64,000 bases of DNA from Delftia acidovorans (GCA_031286585.1 JAITUC010000031.1:62001-126000), one strand, 5' to 3'. Positions 22,784 through 31,483 are shown, numbered from the stretch's first letter. A program made the numbers and translations. Notes: a model not told the origin generated them from the letters alone.

Positions 22784-25700
22784 ATCACGATGGCTCGCAG
22801 GTTGGTGACCTGGGGACGGGCGCCGTGGCTGCCCGTGAGGACCAGGCGGACACGCAGGCGCTCGGCGCTGATGCCGGTGAGGCGGTAGCTCAACTCCAGC
22901 ACGCCTGCGGTCTGGGGGCTGGTGCTCAGGTAGGGCACGTTGGTCCAGGCGCTGCTGCCTTCGGCCTGCATCTGCACGGCCAGGGCGCTGCCGGCGGGCA
23001 GCACGGCCTCGGCCACGACGTTGAGCGTGACGTTGCTGCCGGCATTGATGGCAGGGCTGATGTAGTCGCCCGTGGCCTGCAGGCTGCCGGCCACCAGTTG
23101 CATGCCCGGCAGCAGGTGGGCCGCGTGGTTGGCGTTGCCAGAGAGCTTGGCGCGCACGGCCACGTTGCCGCTGTAGCGGCTGGCCAATTGCACGGGCTGG
23201 CCTGCGGCGGCCTCGAGCGTGGTGCCGTCCTCCAACTGCATGGCGAAGACCAGTTGCGCATCGGCCGCGGGCAGCATGGCGCCGGCCTGGACCATGAGGT
23301 CGGTGGCATCCTGCACGGCAATGCTGCCCAGCTCGATGGTGCGCGTGTTGGCCGTGTGCTCGGTCGCCAGCAGCTCGAACGCCATGTCGCGTGTCTGGTG
23401 CGGTGTCCAGGTGCTGGCGTTGCTGCTGGACAGCAGCACGCCCACACTGTAGGGCTGGCTGGTGACCCACTGCGCACGTGCGGCGTCCCAGCCGCCCAGC
23501 TCGGCCACGGCCAGGGCCGTGGTGGCGTCGTTGGTCAGCACGACGATGGCGTATTCGACGCCGGACTCCAGCAACACGGGTGCCCATTGCGCCTGGGTGG
23601 GGTTGGCGGCGGCGATGTCGGCGCTGATCTGGGCCGGTTTGAGCACGCATTCCGCCAGGATGCTGCGCGATGGCACACCGCCGGTGACTTCGCGCAGCTG
23701 TACCTGCACATCCTTGTCGCCCACGGTAGAGAACCACAGGCGCGTGCCGCAGATCTCCCGGGTGGAGCTCAGCGTGAAGGTCTGGGCCAGCGGGTCGTAG
23801 ATCTGGACAGTGATCTTGGACACGCTGCGTTCGAGCAGTTGGCCCTGGCCGGTGAAGACGGCTTCGGCGTGGCTGCCGGCGCGGCCTGTGAAGCGCACGC
23901 TCTTGGTACCCGAGGGCACGCCCGGCGGGATCTTGAACTTGCCTTTCAGGCCCTGGGCCGTGGCCACGAGCGTGCCGCCTGCCAGCGGCTGGGGCGTGAC
24001 GGCAATGCCGCCGAAGACCAGCTCGGTGAGGGTTTCGCCCAGCGGGAAATCCAGCCAGAACTGCACCTCGATCTGCCGCAGATGCTCCAGTGCCGTCGTG
24101 GACTCGGACAGCAGCTTCTGGGTCTCCGTGGGACGCGCCTGGCTGGGCGTGAGCCAGACCAGGATGGGGTTGGCCCACTGGGTCTGCACGTCGGTCCAGT
24201 AGTCCACGGCGGGTGTCAGGGTGGCGGCGCTGGGCAGAATGTCGAAGGCGCCGTATGGGTTGACCAGCATGGTGCCGGTGCGCCCCAGCTGGCCCAGCAC
24301 GGACACGGGCTTGTAGGGCGTGGTCTGGGGCGAGGTGATGTCGGTGCCGATCTGGTACAGGGCCGCGTTCATGGGCAGTTGCAATTGCCCGCCCAGGATA
24401 TGGGCGGTCTGGCTGCGCCCTGCATCACGCAGGCCGTTGTCGATCATCGGATCCGCAAACAACCCCTTCTTGACCCCGCTGTGCCGCCCCGAGACATCCA
24501 CCGACAGCCGCAGCTCGGCCAGGTCGGCGTAGATGGTCTGGATGTAGTCCTGGTAGGCCTTGAGGGTATGCATGGGCACGACGCGCACGGCGTCCTGGTC
24601 CACGCGGCGGTTGCTGTCCCAGCTTTGGTAGACCGAGGCCAGGGCCAGGGTGCCGCTGGGTGCGGCCGGGACCTTGGGTGACCAGGCGGCGGGCACGCCG
24701 GGCACCCACTGCAGCTGGCCTTCGCTGTTGAGCACCAGGCGGTCGTAGCGGCGCAGCGCGTAGTGGTAGCTGACCAGCACCAGCGTGTCCTTGAGCGCGC
24801 CTTCCACGGTGAAGCCCGTGGAGTCCACGGCCGTGGGCGTGGCGTTGAGCATGTACTGGTAGGTGACCTGGTAGGTGCTGCCGGGAACGGGCTCGGCGCC
24901 CGAGGGGCTCCAGTCGATCTGGCCGCCCACCAGCTTCCAGTCCGCGCCCTGCACGTAGGTGGTGCCGGCCTGGATCACGCTGTCCACGGCCAGCACGGCG
25001 TTGTCGGGCAGCGGGTCGGCCGCGCCCGTGAAGCCGCCGTGCGTGAGCGTGACGGTCTTGCGCGCCTGCACGCGCACCTGGGGCGTGCCGACGGCGGGCT
25101 GGCGGTCGAAGCGGATGCGCTGGGCGGCCGTGCCGGCCGAGGTGTGGGGCTCGCTGTCCACGAAGAACAGGTCGGGCTTGGCCTCGTAGACCAGGCGGCG
25201 GCTGGCACCCAGTTCCAGCGGGTGGCCGTTGACGCGGGCAGCGCCCTCGCGCACGGTGTAGACCTGCTGGCCGGTGGCCAGGTCCTCGCCCATGATCACG
25301 TCCAGGCCGCGCACCACGTAGGTGCCGCCCGCGCTGTCGCGGTCATAGCGGGCCAGGGCCTGGGTGACGGCGTCGATGTTGGGCGGCGGCTCCTTGGGCA
25401 TGACGGAGCCGTCGATGATGGTCCACACGGGATAGAAGGTGCCGGCCGTGCCGTCGCCCTGTGCGCCCCAGACCAGGGTCACGCGCTCGCGCAGCGCGCC
25501 GGGCTCGCCATAGCCGCGCGTGCCGGCGGCGGGGTTGAGCAGTTCCGGGTCCTGCAGCTCGGTGACGGTGTCGGTCTGCAGGTAGGCGCCCACGTAGACC
25601 GTGCCCACGGTGGCGACGGTGAGCGTGCCCGGCGTGATGCCGCGCACGGCACCGGCCACGTAGAGCGCGCCGGCCTCGATGGTGGTGGCCCCCGTGTCGG

Positions 25701-25896
25701 CGGAGGTGATGCACTGGCAGCCGCGGACGATGTCGCCCTCCTTGAACAGCACATCGGTGATGCCGCGCAAGCGGTGCTGCTGCATGCTCTGCAGCTCGTT
25801 GAGTTCGGCCGATTGCAGCACGCGGTCGGCCGCGAACTGCAGCTTGTCGTAGCGCTTGCCGGCGTCGAAGCGGTCGTAGATCTTGGTCTGGCTCAT
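22780..25896 (-). CDS. Large tail fibre protein, DUF4815-type N-terminus
   Basis: A 1038-residue structural protein, the largest in the element. The N-terminus (MSQTKIYDRFDAGKRYDKLQFAADRVLQSAELNELQ) matches the DUF4815 family found in contractile tail loci. The rest is beta-rich with no enzymatic motif. In gene order it occupies the position of P2 fibre gene H, between gpI-type baseplate genes and smaller fibre genes. It is likely the fibre shaft or a baseplate-to-fibre connector. The gene upstream ends 10 bp before its ATG. Confidence 0.72.
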   Translation of the reverse strand: MSQTKIYDRFDAGKRYDKLQFAADRVLQSAELNELQSMQQHRLRGITDVLFKEGDIVRGCQCITSADTGATTIEAGALYVAGAVRGITPGTLTVATVGTVYVGAYLQTDTVTELQDPELLNPAAGTRGYGEPGALRERVTLVWGAQGDGTAGTFYPVWTIIDGSVMPKEPPPNIDAVTQALARYDRDSAGGTYVVRGLDVIMGEDLATGQQVYTVREGAARVNGHPLELGASRRLVYEAKPDLFFVDSEPHTSAGTAAQRIRFDRQPAVGTPQVRVQARKTVTLTHGGFTGAADPLPDNAVLAVDSVIQAGTTYVQGADWKLVGGQIDWSPSGAEPVPGSTYQVTYQYMLNATPTAVDSTGFTVEGALKDTLVLVSYHYALRRYDRLVLNSEGQLQWVPGVPAAWSPKVPAAPSGTLALASVYQSWDSNRRVDQDAVRVVPMHTLKAYQDYIQTIYADLAELRLSVDVSGRHSGVKKGLFADPMIDNGLRDAGRSQTAHILGGQLQLPMNAALYQIGTDITSPQTTPYKPVSVLGQLGRTGTMLVNPYGAFDILPSAATLTPAVDYWTDVQTQWANPILVWLTPSQARPTETQKLLSESTTALEHLRQIEVQFWLDFPLGETLTELVFGGIAVTPQPLAGGTLVATAQGLKGKFKIPPGVPSGTKSVRFTGRAGSHAEAVFTGQGQLLERSVSKITVQIYDPLAQTFTLSSTREICGTRLWFSTVGDKDVQVQLREVTGGVPSRSILAECVLKPAQISADIAAANPTQAQWAPVLLESGVEYAIVVLTNDATTALAVAELGGWDAARAQWVTSQPYSVGVLLSSSNASTWTPHQTRDMAFELLATEHTANTRTIELGSIAVQDATDLMVQAGAMLPAADAQLVFAMQLEDGTTLEAAAGQPVQLASRYSGNVAVRAKLSGNANHAAHLLPGMQLVAGSLQATGDYISPAINAGSNVTLNVVAEAVLPAGSALAVQMQAEGSSAWTNVPYLSTSPQTAGVLELSYRLTGISAERLRVRLVLTGSHGARPQVTNLRAIVI

Positions 25897-25906
25897 GGGG
25901 TGCCGT

Positions 25907-26392
25907 TCAGAAGGGGAGGATGATTTCTTCGACCTGGCGCACGCTGCCGCTGCGCAGAATCCGGGGGCGGCGCTCCAGCGTGTACAGCTCGCCCTTGCCG
26001 GTCAGCTGGCTGGCCAGCACCCAGCGCTGGCCGGGCGGCACGTCCGTGGCGACCTGGGTGCCGAAGAACACGCCCATCTCGCGCACGTCCTCGCCCTTGG
26101 CGTCGTCGAAGCCGAAGGCCGCGCGCAGGTAGACGAAGGTGGTGGGGGTGTCGCTGACGCTGTAGCGCGCGCCGCTGGGCAGCTCGATCTCGCCGTTGTC
26201 GTCGGGCCGCGCAAAGCGCACCTCGGTGACCAGGCGGCGGCCGATTTCGTCGACCAGGGCGTTGGCGGTGATGGGTTCGGGCTCGGGCGCGGCGTCCCAG
26301 GCGGGCAGGCCGCGGCCCCAGGCGATGTGAATGGTCTGGGCGGCGACGGCCTTGGCGAGGGCGATGCGGCCCGCTTGCTGCAGAACTGCCAT
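25907..26392 (-). CDS. Phage tail protein following gpI (unknown role)
   Basis: A 161-residue protein beginning MAVLQQAGRIALAKAVAAQTIHIAWGRG, a start seen in tail loci of P2-like phages of Burkholderiales. It contains DVREMGVFFGTQVATDVPPGQRW. It probably links the baseplate to fibres. The ATG at 26392 lies 2 bp after the I stop. No homologue exists in P2 itself at this position, so the function is inferred from context. Confidence 0.65.
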   Translation of the reverse strand: MAVLQQAGRIALAKAVAAQTIHIAWGRGLPAWDAAPEPEPITANALVDEIGRRLVTEVRFARPDDNGEIELPSGARYSVSDTPTTFVYLRAAFGFDDAKGEDVREMGVFFGTQVATDVPPGQRWVLASQLTGKGELYTLERRPRILRSGSVRQVEEIILPF

Positions 26393-26394
26393 GT

Positions 26395-27375
26395 TCAGGG
26401 TTCCTCGGGTTCTTCGGTGGTGGTGGTGCGGGTTTCGAAGGATCGGCGCCAGGGCGTGCTGTCCCAGCGTCCGGTCCAGGTACGGGTGTTGTCGTGCGGG
26501 CGCTCGGTGCTGGCCCAGGGGTGCAGGCTGGCCAGGGCCAGCGGTGCGGGCGCCGTCCAGGCGCTGTGTGTGGCCATGGCCTGGGCAGGAATGGGCCGCA
26601 GCGGCGCGTAGTAGGCGGGCTCGCCCGTGGTGGTGGCGTTGACTTCGGTGATGCCCAGGCTGGCGTCGATCAGGATCTCGCTGTCCAGCGTCCAGGCATC
26701 GAGCAGCATGCGGTCGGCATAGGTGGCGATGGTGGTGACGCGGAACAGCTGCGCCGTGAGCACCGCGTCCGAAGGCGGTGCATCGGTGCCGGTGCGGCGG
26801 GGCAGGCCCTGGCTGAGCTTGACGGGTTCGCCATACGGCGACACATCGATCCAGGTGCCGCTGTCGTTGTCCAGCATGCCGGCGTCCAGGCCCGGGCCAT
26901 GGTCCAGCCGCAGCGGGCGCAGGTCGTGGCCGTGGAAGACGCGGTAGAAGCGCACATGGGCCGGCAGGCTGGCGCGCACCACATGGGCCACGCTGGCGAG
27001 CTCTGCGTCGCTGATGATGCGGCCCAGGTCCAGGTGCAGCCAGGCACCGTCTTCGTCGAGCTGCGCGCCGCCGTAGCCCAGCCAGCCCAGCGCGCGCTGC
27101 ATGGACGCGGCCGTGCCGCGCTCGCGCAGCCAGGGCAGGCCGTTGGCGATGAGGGCGGGCACGTCGTCGAAGTAGCGGTCGAACTGGGCAATGCCCCATT
27201 CGGCCGCCAGCCAGGGCAGAAAGGCCGCGGGCTCGCCATGGGCCGGCGCGGGGAAGGCGCCGGCCAGCCCGTCCCAATTCGGGACGACCTGGTCCACGGC
27301 CTTCTCCAGCGCCGTGGCGTTGGGCGGCAGCACATGGCGGCGGGGCGCCGTCGGGACGGTGGCGGCGGTGCTCAT
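26395..27375 (-). CDS. I: Baseplate wedge protein I (P2 gpI type, extended)
   Basis: A 326-residue baseplate protein whose N-terminal about 190 residues correspond to P2 gpI (176 aa): PPNATALEKAVDQVV near residue 15 and FDRYFDDVPALIANGLPWLRERGTAASMQRALGWLG at about 70-105. The C-terminal extension of roughly 130 residues is extra and beta-rich, ending in a Glu/Thr-rich tail. The start overlaps the J stop as ATGA (27372-27375). The J-I order matches P2. Confidence 0.85.
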   Translation of the reverse strand: MSTAATVPTAPRRHVLPPNATALEKAVDQVVPNWDGLAGAFPAPAHGEPAAFLPWLAAEWGIAQFDRYFDDVPALIANGLPWLRERGTAASMQRALGWLGYGGAQLDEDGAWLHLDLGRIISDAELASVAHVVRASLPAHVRFYRVFHGHDLRPLRLDHGPGLDAGMLDNDSGTWIDVSPYGEPVKLSQGLPRRTGTDAPPSDAVLTAQLFRVTTIATYADRMLLDAWTLDSEILIDASLGITEVNATTTGEPAYYAPLRPIPAQAMATHSAWTAPAPLALASLHPWASTERPHDNTRTWTGRWDSTPWRRSFETRTTTTEEPEEP

Positions 27376-28229
27376 GCCTGCAGGCCCTCGTCCACCAGCT
27401 GCACGCGGCCCAGCACCGGGTATTCGTCCGCCGCCAGCGGCGTGAGCTCGGCAGGGGCCTGTGCGTCGGGGTAGGTGACGCGGGCAATGCCGTCCACATG
27501 CAGGCGCGTGGTGATCCACGAGCGCGGCACATCGCGGCCCAGCAGCGCGTAGGCCGCGATCTGGGCGGCCAGGCCGGCCTGCAGGCGCGCCACGATGTCC
27601 ACGGGGGCACCGGGCTCGCGCAGCAGGTGCGCCGTGATGTCGATGGGGTGCGGGCGCGCCAGCGACACAGACACGGGCACGCCCAGCGGCCGTGCGCCCG
27701 GCGCGTTGAGGGCCGACAGCACGATGGCCAGGGTCGCTTCGGCCTGGGCGGGATCGACCAGCCACAGCTGCACGCTCACGCGGCCGGGCTGGGGCTGGGT
27801 GGCGATGGCGCTGTGCACATTGGTGCTGGCCGTCATGGCCAGGTGCTCGTAGTGCTCGGCCGTGCCGCTGCCGGCCAGCGCGCGCACGCGCAGCAGGATG
27901 CGCTGGCGGTAGCGCTCGTCGCTTTCTCCGGGCAGTCGGGCCACGTCATAGAAGGCGCCCTTGTGGTCCAGGTCCGAGCCCCGGGCGAACGCAATCAGGT
28001 GCGCACGCGCGGCATCGTTGACGCGCGCCCGGTACAGCAGCTCGCGATAGGCATGCGCCTCCAGCAGCTTGTTCAGCGGCTCGCTCTCCAGCGCCAGGAC
28101 CTCGGCGGCCTCGGGATGGCGCGCCAGCAGATCGGCGCGGTGGGCGTCGAGGATGCGCTCGAAATCCAGCGTTTCGACGACGCCGGGCGGCGGCAGGGCG
28201 TCCAGTGCAGTGGTCATTTCTTGCTTCAT
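27372..28229 (-). CDS. J: Baseplate wedge protein J (P2 gpJ)
   Basis: A 285-residue P2 gpJ homologue (P2 is 302 aa), a major wedge component related to T4 gp6. Diagnostic sequence includes LLEAHAYRELLYRARVNDAARAHLIAFARGSDLD (about 60-93) and PGESDERYRQRILLRVRALAGSGTAEHYEHLA (about 105-136). The ATG at 28229 overlaps the W stop. It is full length and well conserved. Confidence 0.92.
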   Translation of the reverse strand: MKQEMTTALDALPPPGVVETLDFERILDAHRADLLARHPEAAEVLALESEPLNKLLEAHAYRELLYRARVNDAARAHLIAFARGSDLDHKGAFYDVARLPGESDERYRQRILLRVRALAGSGTAEHYEHLAMTASTNVHSAIATQPQPGRVSVQLWLVDPAQAEATLAIVLSALNAPGARPLGVPVSVSLARPHPIDITAHLLREPGAPVDIVARLQAGLAAQIAAYALLGRDVPRSWITTRLHVDGIARVTYPDAQAPAELTPLAADEYPVLGRVQLVDEGLQA

Positions 28230-28576
28230 GAAAGAGTGCGGGCGATGGGCATCTGCAGGCTCAGCGGTGCCGGGCGGCGCGTGTTGTTGAAGGTGCCTAT
28301 CAGCGTCAGGTCGGCGCGCCCGGGTGTGGCCGGATCGCGCTCGACCACGATGCGCGTCAGCCGGATGCGCGGCTCCCAGCGCATCAGCGCGCCGGCCACG
28401 GCGGCGCGCAGGCGCGCCTGGGTGGCGTTGTTGTCGGGCTGGTCCAGCAGCGCCGGGACCAGCGATCCATAGTCGCGGCGCATCACGCGCGAGCCGATGG
28501 GCGTGGACAGGATGTCGGCCACGCTCTGGCGCAGATGCTCCATGCCCTCGATGCGGCGGCCTGTATGGCGGTTCAT
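28226..28576 (-). CDS. W: Baseplate wedge protein W (P2 gpW, gp25-like)
   Basis: A 116-residue T4 gp25/P2 gpW-type protein (P2 is 115 aa) that joins the baseplate to the sheath and triggers contraction. The conserved core is ILSTPIGSRVMRRDYGS (about 21-37). The start overlaps the V stop and its own stop overlaps J, each by ATGA, giving tight V-W-J coupling as in P2. Confidence 0.93.
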   Translation of the reverse strand: MNRHTGRRIEGMEHLRQSVADILSTPIGSRVMRRDYGSLVPALLDQPDNNATQARLRAAVAGALMRWEPRIRLTRIVVERDPATPGRADLTLIGTFNNTRRPAPLSLQMPIARTLS

Positions 28577-29178
28577 AGCGGCCCCTGCGTGATGGCGTCG
28601 CCGGCCCTGACGCCACTGTGGCGGTGGCGCAGCAGGCTGATGGGGCCGGTGGTCACATCGGGCGCGCCGGCCAGGCCTTGCGCATTGACGGTGGCCGAAC
28701 CACCACCGGCCTGCAGGCTGATGCCTTGCTCGTCGATGCTGATCACCGAGTTGCCCACGCGCAGCGTGATGCCGTGGGCTACCGTGATGTTGAGGCGGCC
28801 CGTGGTGCTGTCGTGCTCCATGAAATCGGTGGGGCTCCACTGCGTATGGCACACCCCTTCGCGGTCGCTGGGCTGGGCTGCGGCGCTGCTGTAGATGCCG
28901 GTCAGCGCCACGGCGCCCAGCAGGTCGCCGCCGGGCGACAGCAGCAGGCATTGCTCGCCCACGGCAGGCGGCCACCAGACGCTGGCGTTCTCGCCCGCAG
29001 CGCGCAGGGCCAGCCAGGGAATCCAGTTGGTGGTCAGGTTGCCGGTCTTGACGCGGCAGCGCGCAGGGCGCGCATGGCGGACTGCGGCGATGGTGCCCGT
29101 GCGGATCAGCCCTTCCAGGCGGCGGATGATCTCGTACGGGCTTTCGGTTTGTGCGACGGGCGAATCCATGGCGTTCAT
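28573..29178 (-). CDS. V: Baseplate spike protein V (P2 gpV)
   Basis: A 201-residue central spike (P2 V is 211 aa). The N-terminal OB-fold region (YEIIRRLEGLIRTGTIAAV ... GENASVWWPPAVGEQCLLLSPGGDL) is followed by a beta-helix-like C-terminus (TLRVGNSVISIDEQGISLQAG) and RHRHSGVRAGD, a likely iron-binding HxH tip as in P2 gpV. ATG at 29178 is chosen; a second ATG at 29169 is possible. The spike pierces the target outer membrane after sheath contraction. Confidence 0.9.
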   Translation of the reverse strand: MNAMDSPVAQTESPYEIIRRLEGLIRTGTIAAVRHARPARCRVKTGNLTTNWIPWLALRAAGENASVWWPPAVGEQCLLLSPGGDLLGAVALTGIYSSAAAQPSDREGVCHTQWSPTDFMEHDSTTGRLNITVAHGITLRVGNSVISIDEQGISLQAGGGSATVNAQGLAGAPDVTTGPISLLRHRHSGVRAGDAITQGPL

Positions 29179-29276
29179 GGTGCCGGCCGGGCCCTTGCGT
29201 GTCGCCGTGTGCCGGGCGTGGCGCGCGCTGCCACATGCAGCCCGGCATGGAGCCCGGCATGGGGTCGGGCCACGCC

Positions 29277-29786
29277 TCAGCGCGGGTCGTAGTTCCACTC
29301 GGCCACCTTCTCGCCGAACAGGAAAAGCTCCCACAACTGGCGCTGCGCAATATCGAGCTGGCCTGGCGGCTCGGGCTTGTGGATCAGGTCGAAGGCGCCG
29401 GGGCTGCCCTCGCGCGGGCGCGCCAGCACGGCCTCCACCAAGTCGATCTCGATGGCAAGCTGCTGCGGCTGCGAGGCGGCTGCAGGGTCCGTGGAAGGGG
29501 GCGCAAGGTCGAAGCGGATCGCCTGCTCGCGCCTTTCGGCATGGTCGAACAGGTCGGGCTGGTGGCGCCGCGCCCAGACCAGCAGCGGCACGGTCACGGC
29601 ATCGATGCTGCCGGTGAAGTCCGCAATCACCAGGCTCAGCGTGTAGCGGTATTCCCAGGAAAGGGACGGCGTGCCCGTGTTGACCACGCGGCCCCTCTGG
29701 ATGGTGAAACGGATGTTCCCCGGCGACTGTTGCAGCTGGGGCAGGGCAGCGACGAGCGCGTCGCGCAGGCTAGCGGGCTTGAGCAT
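29277..29786 (-). CDS. R: Tail completion protein R (P2 gpR)
   Basis: A 169-residue P2 gpR homologue (P2 is 155 aa), starting MLKPASLRDALVAALPQL and containing TLSLVIADFTGSIDAVTVPLLVWARRHQPDLF, typical of the family. gpR and gpS complete the head-proximal tail end in P2. No gpS gene follows: the next gene, V, begins 98 bp downstream and the gap has no convincing ORF. Its start overlaps the end of the Rz-like gene by 17 bp. Confidence 0.88.
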   Translation of the reverse strand: MLKPASLRDALVAALPQLQQSPGNIRFTIQRGRVVNTGTPSLSWEYRYTLSLVIADFTGSIDAVTVPLLVWARRHQPDLFDHAERREQAIRFDLAPPSTDPAAASQPQQLAIEIDLVEAVLARPREGSPGAFDLIHKPEPPGQLDIAQRQLWELFLFGEKVAEWNYDPR

Positions 29787-30324
29787 TGCGTGGGTCCTGG
29801 GTCATGGCGCTGGTCAACGCGAGTCCGGCGTCGTAGGCGCGCTCGCAGGCGCTGCCTCGGTGGCGGGCGTCGTCAGCAATGCGCGCCAGCGCTCCCGCTC
29901 GCTCGTCAGCGCGGCGCTGCAGCTCGGCGAGCAGATCGAGGGCTGCGGTGTCTGGCGCGCACTGTCCGGCAGCGGCGCGAGCCTGGGCGGCGGCACGGTG
30001 GGCGGTGATGTAGCTGGCGAGGTCGCCGCGCAGCCGGCCAGCAGCAGCGCGGGCAGCATCGGCATCCGCTGCAGCGCGCGCCAGGGCCAGGTCCGTGTCG
30101 CGTGCAAGAAAGTCGAGGCGTTCACGGTAGGCTCCTTCCCGTTGTCGATATCGTTCGGATGCGTGCAGGGCGGCGGTGGCAGCGGCCTGGCGGTCGGTTG
30201 CCAGATCCGTGCGTGCCTGCGCCGCATCGCGCTCGGCACCCAGCCGCGCCAGCGACTGCCAGACCAGCAGCGCCGCCAGCAGCAGGGCCAGCAGCTGCCA
30301 GGCATGGGTTTGCAGGCGGTCCAT
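29770..30324 (-). CDS. Rz/LysB-like inner-membrane spanin
   Basis: A 184-residue i-spanin. MDRLQTHAWQLLALLLAALLVWQSL forms a signal-anchor in residues 1-25, and the rest is a long periplasmic coiled coil rich in Ala, Arg and Asp. It pairs with an outer-membrane lipoprotein spanin to fuse the two membranes at the end of lysis. The start at 30324 overlaps the endolysin stop as ATGA. The o-spanin gene lies embedded in another frame. Confidence 0.85.
   Translation of the reverse strand: MDRLQTHAWQLLALLLAALLVWQSLARLGAERDAAQARTDLATDRQAAATAALHASERYRQREGAYRERLDFLARDTDLALARAAADADAARAAAGRLRGDLASYITAHRAAAQARAAAGQCAPDTAALDLLAELQRRADERAGALARIADDARHRGSACERAYDAGLALTSAMTQDPRNAQAR
29814..30125 (-). CDS. Rz1/LysC-like outer-membrane spanin, embedded in the Rz gene
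   Basis: A 103-residue lipoprotein encoded wholly within the i-spanin gene in a different frame. It starts at GTG 30125 after a strong ribosome site (AAGGAG). The lipobox LLLAGC gives a mature N-terminal Cys near residue 32, followed by a proline-rich stretch (TSPPTVPPPRLAPLP) typical of Rz1. This nested arrangement is the hallmark of Rz/Rz1 pairs. Confidence 0.85.
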   Translation of the reverse strand: MNASTFLHATRTWPWRALQRMPMLPALLLAGCAATSPATSPPTVPPPRLAPLPDSARQTPQPSICSPSCSAALTSERERWRALLTTPATEAAPASAPTTPDSR

Positions 30325-30905
30325 CAAGGCTGGGCCTCCATGCAGGCCGCGTGGCGCGCCTGCTGGCGTGTCCACACGCCGCGGCACACCTTGTTGCCGG
30401 GTGCCGAGCAGTCAAAGCGCCAGCGCGTGGGCCGGCCTGCGCCATCCCATCGATAGGCGCTGAAGCCCTGCAAAGGCTGGCTGCTGGTCATGAATCGCCA
30501 GGACAGGTAGGAGTGGCAGGCACCGGCGTAGTCGCCGGCCCGTGTCCTGGCCAGCATCGAGGAGCCGCGCCAGGCCCCGCAGCCGTACTGGCCCGCGAAG
30601 TCCACTGCCTGGGCGAACTCGGCCGGGTGCACCCGCGTGTCACCCAGCGAATCGCGCACACAGGTGCCGTACTGCTGCTCCAGCAGGTTGATGGCCAGTT
30701 CGCGCGCCCGTTCGCGGGTGATGGGCGGGTCGGCCAGAGTCACGCGTGTGCCGTCTTCGTAGCGCGTGGCGCCGTGGCCGATGGTGGGCACGTCGCCCTG
30801 CACGGGAATGATGGGCGCCGCGCTGAAGCCTTCTGCAGCAATCCAGGCAGCAACGATGGCCGCGCCGATGCCCAGTCCTGCCGCTGGCATGCGCGCTGTG
30901 TTCAT
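30324..30905 (-). CDS. Endolysin (GH24-type lysozyme, probable SAR)
   Basis: A 193-residue muramidase. The N-terminal weakly hydrophobic stretch (AAGLGIGAAIVAAWIAAEG) looks like a signal-anchor-release domain, so export would use the Sec system. The catalytic triad pattern E-8-D/C-5-T can be traced in AAEGFSAAP...GDVPTIGHGAT (Glu about 25). It lies between a holin-like gene and the spanins, each by 4-bp overlap, as a compact lysis cassette. Confidence 0.85.
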   Translation of the reverse strand: MNTARMPAAGLGIGAAIVAAWIAAEGFSAAPIIPVQGDVPTIGHGATRYEDGTRVTLADPPITRERARELAINLLEQQYGTCVRDSLGDTRVHPAEFAQAVDFAGQYGCGAWRGSSMLARTRAGDYAGACHSYLSWRFMTSSQPLQGFSAYRWDGAGRPTRWRFDCSAPGNKVCRGVWTRQQARHAACMEAQP

Positions 30906-31180
30906 GGCGCCGCTCCGGTGTCTGCGTTGGTGCTGTTGTTGGTGGAGAGCGCCTTCCTGCGCGCGGCGTCCTCGGCCTGGCGCGCGCGCCGGTCCTCGCG
31001 TTCATTGCGCCAGCGCCACAGCAGATACGCGGCCTGCAGCAGCACGTAGACGATGGTCAGCGCGGTGGCGGTATGGGTCATGGTCCAGCCATTGGCCACG
31101 TTCGCGGCCACGACGGTGACGGGAGGCGCGGCCTTGGCGCCTTCCAGGGCGGCGGTCTTGACGATGGTTTCTCGGTCCAT
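30902..31180 (-). CDS. Holin-like small membrane protein
   Basis: A 92-residue protein with one clear membrane span (ATALTIVYVLLQAAYLLW, about residues 38-56), a possible weaker one before it, and a charged C-terminal tail. Place (between gpX and endolysin) and size fit a holin or pinholin. Its stop overlaps the endolysin start (30902-30905). The family is not certain from sequence alone. Confidence 0.75.
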   Translation of the reverse strand: MDRETIVKTAALEGAKAAPPVTVVAANVANGWTMTHTATALTIVYVLLQAAYLLWRWRNEREDRRARQAEDAARRKALSTNNSTNADTGAAP

Positions 31181-31181
31181 G

Positions 31182-31385
31182 TCAATCCCAGAAACTGATC
31201 AGGGGCAGGCTGGGCGCCTGGGTGGGTTCGGTCAGCTCGACGGCCAGGCCAGCGGGCAGATGAGGCCCGTGGGCCGACAGGCCCGGGTTGCGCTCCAGCG
31301 TGGCCTCCACCACGCCGCGCGTGGCGCCCAACTGGCGCATGCACAGCTCGTCCAGCGTCTCGTATTCACGGGCGATGGCCAGCAT
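31182..31385 (-). CDS. X: Tail protein X (P2 gpX)
   Basis: A 67-residue LysM-like tail protein, exactly the length of P2 gpX, starting MLAIAREYETLDELCMRQLG. It is a baseplate hub component in contractile particles. It is the first recognised P2 tail gene of the late operon. In P2 the head gene L comes immediately before X; here only a 32-codon ORF precedes it, overlapping as TGATG. Confidence 0.92.
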   Translation of the reverse strand: MLAIAREYETLDELCMRQLGATRGVVEATLERNPGLSAHGPHLPAGLAVELTEPTQAPSLPLISFWD

Positions 31386-31483
31386 CAGGCGCGCTCCCTG
31401 TGTGCAGGGTCGGCGGGAGCGGCGGCACGGGCCGGTGGCGGTATCGCCTGGTCCGGCGCGGGAAAGGGAATGGCAAGACTCAC
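31385..31483 (-). CDS. 32-residue Pro/Ala-rich ORF, possible remnant of head-completion gene L
   Basis: Starts with GTG at 31483 after a strong ribosome site (GAGGAG, 5-bp spacing) and ends in a TGATG overlap with X. It reads VSLAIPFPAPDQ then Pro/Ala-rich sequence. Many gpL proteins begin with MSF and a short Pro-rich lead, and L sits exactly here in P2, so this may be the rebuilt 5' end of a deleted L gene. The coupling suggests it is translated. Confidence 0.5.
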   Translation of the reverse strand: MSLAIPFPAPDQAIPPPARAAAPADPAHRERA

